Below, in pieces: positions 60,701 through 64,000 of a stretch of 64,000 nucleotides of DNA (within the stretch, counting starts at the first letter, position 1; the number at the start of each line of letters is the position of its first letter). Both the position numbers and the translations under genes were made by a program. Source of the stretch: Bugula neritina (Eukaryota; Bryozoa; Gymnolaemata; Cheilostomatida; Bugulidae); the NCBI GenBank assembly GCA_964035545.1, contig OZ037767.1, positions 11,637,081 through 11,701,080 of the forward strand, given 5' to 3'. The notes beneath the pieces were generated by a model. It did no database searches, was not told the origin of the DNA, and worked only from the letters and a program-made list of their open reading frames with translations.

Positions 60701-63700
60701 CTTTACAATTAAACCTTCTTGTAATATAACATATGATTATGTACAAATACTGTCTGTACTTCTTTTTTCCACAGCTATTGTTGATTCTGTAATGCACGGA
60801 TTTATTAACTTTAGTTGTTGGTCTAAACAAGATGATGTTTAGTGAAGATATTTTGAGGAAGATAGAGCTCTCTCTCCATGATCTCTACATTGGTTTATCT
60901 AGTCTAATGCCAGCAGCAAACACAAACACTAGCGTAGAAGTCAAGGTTATTATGGAGTCTTATTTAATCACTAATATACACTATTTACTCTTTATTTCTT
61001 TAGTTATCAGTTGACCGTAGCTATATCTGGTATCTATGTTAAAACAGTGCTCCTTTCGTATCTCACAAAGCTTTGGGTGCTACAAACTGAATTCGTGAAT
61101 TAGTAAAATGCCAAATTTAACCCAAGGGTCAGTTAAATTTCGCCATTTTGTTCCTATACACACATACATAAAGTTAGTAATCTGTGTTATTATATATTAC
61201 ATATACTAAGTTATACTATTACTATAGTATATATTACATATACTAAATTATAATATTACTATATTATATATTACATATACTAAGTTATATTATTACTATA
61301 TTATATATTACTCGTACTATGTTATACTATTACTATATTATATATTACATATACTAAATTATAATATTACTATGTTATAGATTACAAAGGTGGAGGTATA
61401 CAATGTCAATCTCACCAGAGTTGTATTCCATGTGAGACAAGGTGAGCCTTTGGAAGCCAAAGAAGTGCTCTCAGTTCTAGGAGGAGTGAAAGCTGACTCT
61501 CTGTCAGATCTGCTCAACCTCACCATATACCAGTCCTTTACAGGTACTGCCGATAGTTGTCAGCTTCCTGCCTCCTTTTTTTATGAGTTCCTTCCACCTG
61601 TTTGCTGATGCTGAATGGATTACAAGTATTTTAAGTTTTTAAAGAATTTTCTTGTATAGTAAAACATTTAGCAAAGGGTTGATGCAGTACTATACTATTA
61701 TATAGAGTAGTTAGCCTACTATGTATTATATATAATAACACACTAGTATACTATTATATAGAGTAGTTACTATGTATTATATATAATAACACACTAGTAT
61801 AATATTATATAGAGTAGTTACTATGTATTATATATAATAACACACTAGTATAATATTATATAGAGTAGTTACTATGTATTATATATAATAACACACTAGT
61901 ATACTATTATATAGAGTAGTTACTATGTATTATATATAATAACACACTAGTATAATATTATATAGAGTAGTTACTATGTATTATATATAATAACACATTA
62001 GTATAATATTATATAGAGTAGTTAGCCTACTATGTATTATATACAATAACACACTAGTATAATATTATATAGAGTAGTTACTATGTATTATATATAATAA
62101 CACACTAGTATACTATTATATAGAGTAGTTACTATGTATTATATATAATAACACATTAGTATAATATTATATAGAGTAGTTACTATGTATTATATATAAT
62201 AACACACTAGTATAATATTATATAGAGTAGTTACTATGTATTATATATAATAACACATTAGTATAATATTATATAGAGTAGTTAGCCTACTATGTATTAT
62301 ATACAATAACACACTAGTATAATATTATATAGAGTAGTTACTATGTATTATATATAATAACACATTAGTATAATATTATATAGAGTAGTTACTATGTATT
62401 ATATATAATAACACACTAGTATAATATTATATAGAGTAGTTACTATGTATTATATATAATAACACACTAGTATAATATTATATAGAGTAGTTAGCCTACT
62501 ATGTATTATATACAATAACACACTAGTATAATATTATATAGAGTAGTTACTATGTATTATGTATAATAACACACTAGTATACTATTATATAGAGTAGTTA
62601 CTATGTATTATATATAATAACATACTGTTATATACACACACAGCATATCTGAGCTCAGCAGAATTCAACACTACGTTGGCCGAGTTAGCAGCAGGCGGGG
62701 ACGTGGAGTCTACCCAGGACAGCCCCACCCCTACCTGGCTGACAATTCTCTTAGGACTCCTAGTTTTTGTGATGGTGGTGACGGCTGTAGGTGTGGCAGC
62801 CCACAGCTACAGGCTGAATAATAAATCATTGGCAGCACAAAAACCTCGTAAACAAAAGTTGAAGGTATTGTATCCCTTTATTGGCTGTCTATAAGAACTC
62901 CTTTCCATATTCTGTGTTTTAGTTTTGTTGGTTTTCTTTAAAAATAATTTTAGATTTACCATCTTCAATCCTCTCTCCTCTGGTCTTTTCTCTCAGGAGT
63001 TTATAGTCACTATCTCTGTACAAATGGTTTTTAAAGCTGGCTGAGGACTTTTTGATGTGGCACAGGAGAAATTATGACTGAATGCTTTTCCTAACACCAC
63101 CAATGGTGTTTAAACTCAAACCTTGTTGCTTGGCCAGCCCTCTAACCACTACACCACTGCTGCTCTCTTCTGGTCTTATCTCTACTGACTTTATATTGAG
63201 CAGCTTATTCATCTAGCCAACCATTAGCACTTCTCGCTATGCTCAGATATTTCTTATAATTAAACTCATCTGAGGGAGTTTCATGTTTTCTGTGCTGTTC
63301 AGTATCTTCTAGCAATAAACAGCATCTGGTGTCACTCAAGTTGAAAACATTGTGAAATGGTTCTTCCATACATAAAGTTATACTTCACAACACTTCACAG
63401 CATTGTCTCTGTCTCAACTCAGTCGGTTTACCTGGTAGGTGAAGATGTTGGAAGCTGAACCTGGTGGAGTTACAGAGATACCAGACAGAGTTAGTTACAA
63501 GATGGAGGAGGAAGTACACACTGGATTCGGCACTCCTCTAGGTGACACCAGCCTTCACCCAGCGCCATCTGGTGGCAAAGGTCACAAATATGGTAATGGC
63601 AAAGGTCATGACTTTGATAATAGCAAAGGTCATAACTCTGGTAATGGCAAACGTCATGAATCTGGTAATGGCAAAGGTCATGACTTTGGTAATGGCAAAG

Positions 63701-63886
63701 GTCATGACTCTGGTAATGGCAAAGGTCATGACTTTGGTAATGGCAAAGGTCATGACTCTGGTAATGGTAAAGGCTCTGGTAATACTAAGAAAGATGTCGT
63801 AGAGGTTGATGTTTCTATCTCAAAGACTTCAATCATGTCTAACATCTTGAGCACAGATGTACATGGACTCAGCTTTGAACATCATG
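43531..63886 (+). CDS. Large mosaic membrane protein: Cys-rich/EGF-like, SEA-like, IgGFc-binding-type, mucin, TM (30 exons, partial both ends)
   Basis: Exons: 43531-43641, 43972-44109, 44517-44645, 45156-45284, 45488-45577, 45668-45769, 46318-46505, 47141-47303, 47797-47969, 48355-48514, 48692-48745, 49138-49316, 49554-49728, 50644-50793, 51167-51327, 51849-52032, 52489-52616, 52889-53039, 53200-53364, 54363-54483, 54701-54810, 55315-55547, 59149-59287, 59387-59541, 59680-59790, 60091-60517, 60815-60945, 61381-61543, 62644-62864, 63439-63886. The phases fit throughout, giving about 1,660 residues with no stop. The protein looks like a type I surface receptor or tethered mucin: a long ectodomain, one membrane helix and a tail. 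The signal peptide and first exons are not seen; the retroelements lie directly upstream. The donor at 52032 is the least certain border. IgGFc-binding domains are known from FCGBP-type secreted mucus proteins, so the transmembrane setting is unusual. The ligand is unknown. Confidence 0.7.
47440..47690 (+). repeat. About 33-bp minisatellite in intron
   Basis: Imperfect copies of a unit containing GGTTGCTATAGTTACTATGA and TTATCAATGCTAT. Intron between the two exons 47141-47303 and 47797-47969. Confidence 0.7.
47955..48080 (+). repeat. 21-bp repeat duplicating an exon end and its splice donor
   Basis: The end of exon 47797-47969 (TCCATACAGTGTAAG) and the first six intron bases recur about six times, with donors at 47970, 47991, 48012, 48033, 48054 and 48075. 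The period is a multiple of three and the copies are open, so each donor would keep frame, adding Val-Ser/Gly-Ser-Ile-Gln-Cys-Lys per copy. Confidence 0.85.
48130..48300 (+). repeat. TATTACAGT-type minisatellite
   Basis: About 15 imperfect copies of a 10-11 bp unit (GTATATTACA). It is in an intron of the mosaic gene. Tyr-rich frames across it are artefacts. Confidence 0.7.
48783..49000 (+). repeat. 15-bp minisatellite
   Basis: About 14 copies of ATCTCACTAACTAAC with variants (ATTAAC, AACTCACTAACTACC), in the intron between 48745 and 49138. Confidence 0.8.
49729..50643 (+). other. Intron of the mosaic gene, no feature seen
   Basis: 0.9 kb of AT-rich intron with no repeat array or exon that I can support. 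Confidence 0.5.
50870..51166 (+). repeat. Tandem repeats CAACTAACTACTCTACAAT and ACTAACTTGTAGT
   Basis: Two adjoining arrays: about five copies of a 28-32 bp unit, then about eight copies of a 14-bp unit. The second array runs into the acceptor of exon 51167, and its unit contains TTGTAG, so several potential acceptors precede the exon. Confidence 0.7.
52137..52208 (+). tRNA. tRNA-like sequence, probably a pseudogene or SINE head
   Basis: It has a D arm (GTGTAATGGTTAGCAC), a good T arm (TTGGGTTCAAATCCCAG) and a T run after the end (ATTTTTT). However, the acceptor strands (AGTCCTG and TGGGTGC) do not pair and the anticodon stem is mismatched, so a working tRNA is unlikely. It lies in the intron between 52032 and 52489. 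Confidence 0.4.
52690..52888 (+). repeat. 27-bp minisatellite next to an exon
   Basis: About seven copies of TGCTACAATATTCATACTGT plus GTGGTGC, running right up to the acceptor of exon 52889 (GTGTAG). Confidence 0.8.
53740..54345 (+). repeat. 23-24 bp minisatellite (ATGTAGCATACTGTAGTGTA)
   Basis: About 25 copies, with drift to the right, in the intron 53365-54362. Open frames on the - strand here (His-Tyr-Ser-Met repeats) are artefacts of the array. Confidence 0.85.
54820..55125 (+). repeat. CATATATTACAT-type degenerate repeat
   Basis: TA/CAT-rich array starting directly after the donor of exon 54701-54810. The units are irregular, with one 45-bp stretch duplicated (CATATTTTGCGTCATAATGC, near 54938 and 54988). 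Confidence 0.65.
55622..55800 (-). repeat. Diverged SINE copy, - strand
   Basis: It shares ACCCCTGATGG, GGTACAGGAGCAATTGTGAC, TGGATGCTCTTCTTGACATT and GATTCAAACCC with the other copies, in the same order. Confidence 0.55.
56422..56765. mobile_element. 344-bp MITE with 70-bp terminal inverted repeats
   Basis: The left arm starts GCCTAGGGCCACACGGTGCG and the right arm is its near-perfect reverse complement. Each arm contains the palindrome TTTTCGCATGCGAAAA. Flanks are CTAA (left) and TTAA (right), so the target may have been TTAA or TAA. The interior is non-coding. Confidence 0.8.
57337..57968 (-). CDS. Secreted cysteine-rich protein, two exons, nested in an intron on the opposite strand
   Basis: Exon 1 is 57968-57848 and exon 2 is 57761-57337, joined at phase 1 to 181 residues and a TGA. 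The N-terminus is a clear signal peptide (MRVETIVSYWLLIAILGQG, then AETKTD). The mature part has ten Cys (ENCQKPGNCSWYSLCLEKSY, PNCTDS, LHFCDRYAKRL, RVKECLQVALVPYL, LSCGKLKEEAF, HAPCYVNSGFCKL, VLRMCV) and one N-glycosylation site in each of NCS and NCT. The helical spacing and the KECLQ.../CY...FC pattern recall stanniocalcin-like hormones, but I cannot confirm that family. Its role is unknown. It lies in the intron 55548-59148 of the mosaic gene. Confidence 0.65.
57969..59148 (+). other. Second half of the 3.6-kb intron: SINE fragment only
   Basis: Contains the SINE fragment 58714-58790. The promoter of the nested - strand gene should lie at about 57970-58200. I see no clear TATA box. Confidence 0.4.
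58714..58790 (-). repeat. SINE fragment, - strand
   Basis: Short match to the family body (GCACAGGAACAGACTGGATG then CTCTTCCTGACATCACTTGT). Confidence 0.5.
59680..60517 (+). other. Mucin-like Ser/Thr/Pro exons of the mosaic protein
   Basis: Exons 59680-59790 and 60091-60517. The second carries about eight copies of Ser-Pro-Ser-Ala-Ala-Thr (18-bp repeat, 60298-60440), a dense O-glycosylation target. The intron between them has a TCACCTAGTACTAATACTC-type repeat (59795-59940). Confidence 0.75.
60815..61543 (+). other. Fifth SEA-like module, next to the membrane
   Basis: Exons 60815-60945 and 61381-61543. The exon pair has the same outer phase 1 and central phase 0 as the earlier modules: a helix (SEDILRKIELSLHDLYIGLS), strand (NTSVEVK) and then ITKVEVYNVNLTRVVFHVRQ. 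The acceptor at 60814 was chosen because the one at 60774 leads to a stop. SEA domains typically lie just outside the membrane, as here. The intron has a TATATTACATATACTAA repeat (61190-61380). Confidence 0.5.
61690..62630 (+). repeat. 51-bp satellite-like array, about 18 copies
   Basis: Very homogeneous units containing TATTATATATAATAACACAC and TATTATATAGAGTAGTTAC. A variant with an extra GCCTAC appears at about every 300 bp (61712, 62023, 62283, 62489). It fills most of the intron before the membrane-helix exon. Confidence 0.85.
62644..63886 (+). other. Membrane helix and repetitive cytoplasmic tail of the mosaic protein
   Basis: Exon 62644-62864 encodes a helix (WLTILLGLLVFVMVVTAVGV) followed by basic residues (KPRKQKLK), giving an outside-in type I orientation. 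Exon 63439-63886 encodes the tail: an acidic start, then about eight copies of an eight-residue unit Gly-Asn-Gly-Lys-Gly-His-Asp/Glu-Phe/Ser (63590-63780), then EVDVSISKTSIMSN. The reading continues beyond the window (phase 1). Confidence 0.7.
62865..63438 (+). other. Intron with a SINE copy (63000-63172, - strand)
   Basis: On the - strand: head GAGAGCAGCAGTGGTGTAGT, GGTTAGAGGGCTGG, body GGTGTTAGGAAAAGCATTCA and GATAGTGACTATAAACTCC. It is the most complete copy of the family on the right side of the window. Confidence 0.65.
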
Positions 63887-64000
63887 GTAAGGTTTCTTGT
63901 ATAGTAAAGAAGTTCTAACCTTCACCTTAGCTTCTATTCTTTTAAATGTATACACCCAAATTATTAGTATCTATGTACATTTCTCAACAACTTGATCTCA

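Overview
This window is nuclear DNA from an invertebrate animal. It is AT-rich, its genes are split into many short exons with GT-AG introns, and its introns are full of minisatellites, tRNA-derived SINEs and other mobile DNA. The cilia/sperm gene AXDND1, a P2X7-type 'ballast' domain, an IgGFc-binding-type domain and Ty3/gypsy elements all fit a metazoan. A lophotrochozoan is my guess, but nothing here fixes the phylum.

Layout. (1) 0.5-25.5 kb, + strand: the 3' part of AXDND1, with 29 coding exons that join in consistent phase to 1,234 residues ending in a stop. The 5' exons lie to the left of the window. (2) 11,558-16,112: a 4,555-bp DNA transposon with terminal inverted repeats, flanked by TTAA on both sides, sitting inside a coding exon of AXDND1. 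It carries two convergent spliced genes: a THAP-domain protein (+) and a stand-alone protein with the P2X7 C-terminal ballast fold (-). No DDE transposase is visible. When the element and one TTAA are left out, the host exon reads through in frame and its splice phases match its neighbours. (3) 26.8-28.0 kb: a three-exon gene of unknown function. (4) 31.3-43.1 kb: two Ty3/gypsy-like LTR elements on the - strand. The first is young (346-bp LTRs with one difference seen, AAGT target duplication) but lacks reverse transcriptase, RNase H and the integrase core, and has an extra zinc-finger ORF. The second keeps most of pol but is damaged (YLDD changed to YLDV, two in-frame TGA codons, frameshifts, no 5' end). 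(5) 43.5-63.9 kb, + strand: 30 exons of a large mosaic cell-surface protein. Its order is six cysteine-rich/EGF-like exons, four SEA-like modules, an IgGFc-binding-type domain, a mucin-like Ser/Thr/Pro stretch, a fifth SEA-like module, one membrane helix and a cytoplasmic tail of Gly-Asn-Gly-Lys-Gly-His repeats. Both ends are outside the window or unseen. (6) 57.3-58.0 kb, - strand: a two-exon gene for a secreted cysteine-rich protein, nested in one of its introns beside a 344-bp MITE.

The candidate new system is the TTAA transposon. It pairs a THAP DNA-binding protein with a P2X7 ballast-domain protein and appears to have landed recently in a coding exon. If this is a family, it gives a mobile source for a domain best known as the cytoplasmic part of a vertebrate ion channel. 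Exon coordinates were read by eye from splice signals and reading phase. No database search was run, and domain names rest on recognised motifs.
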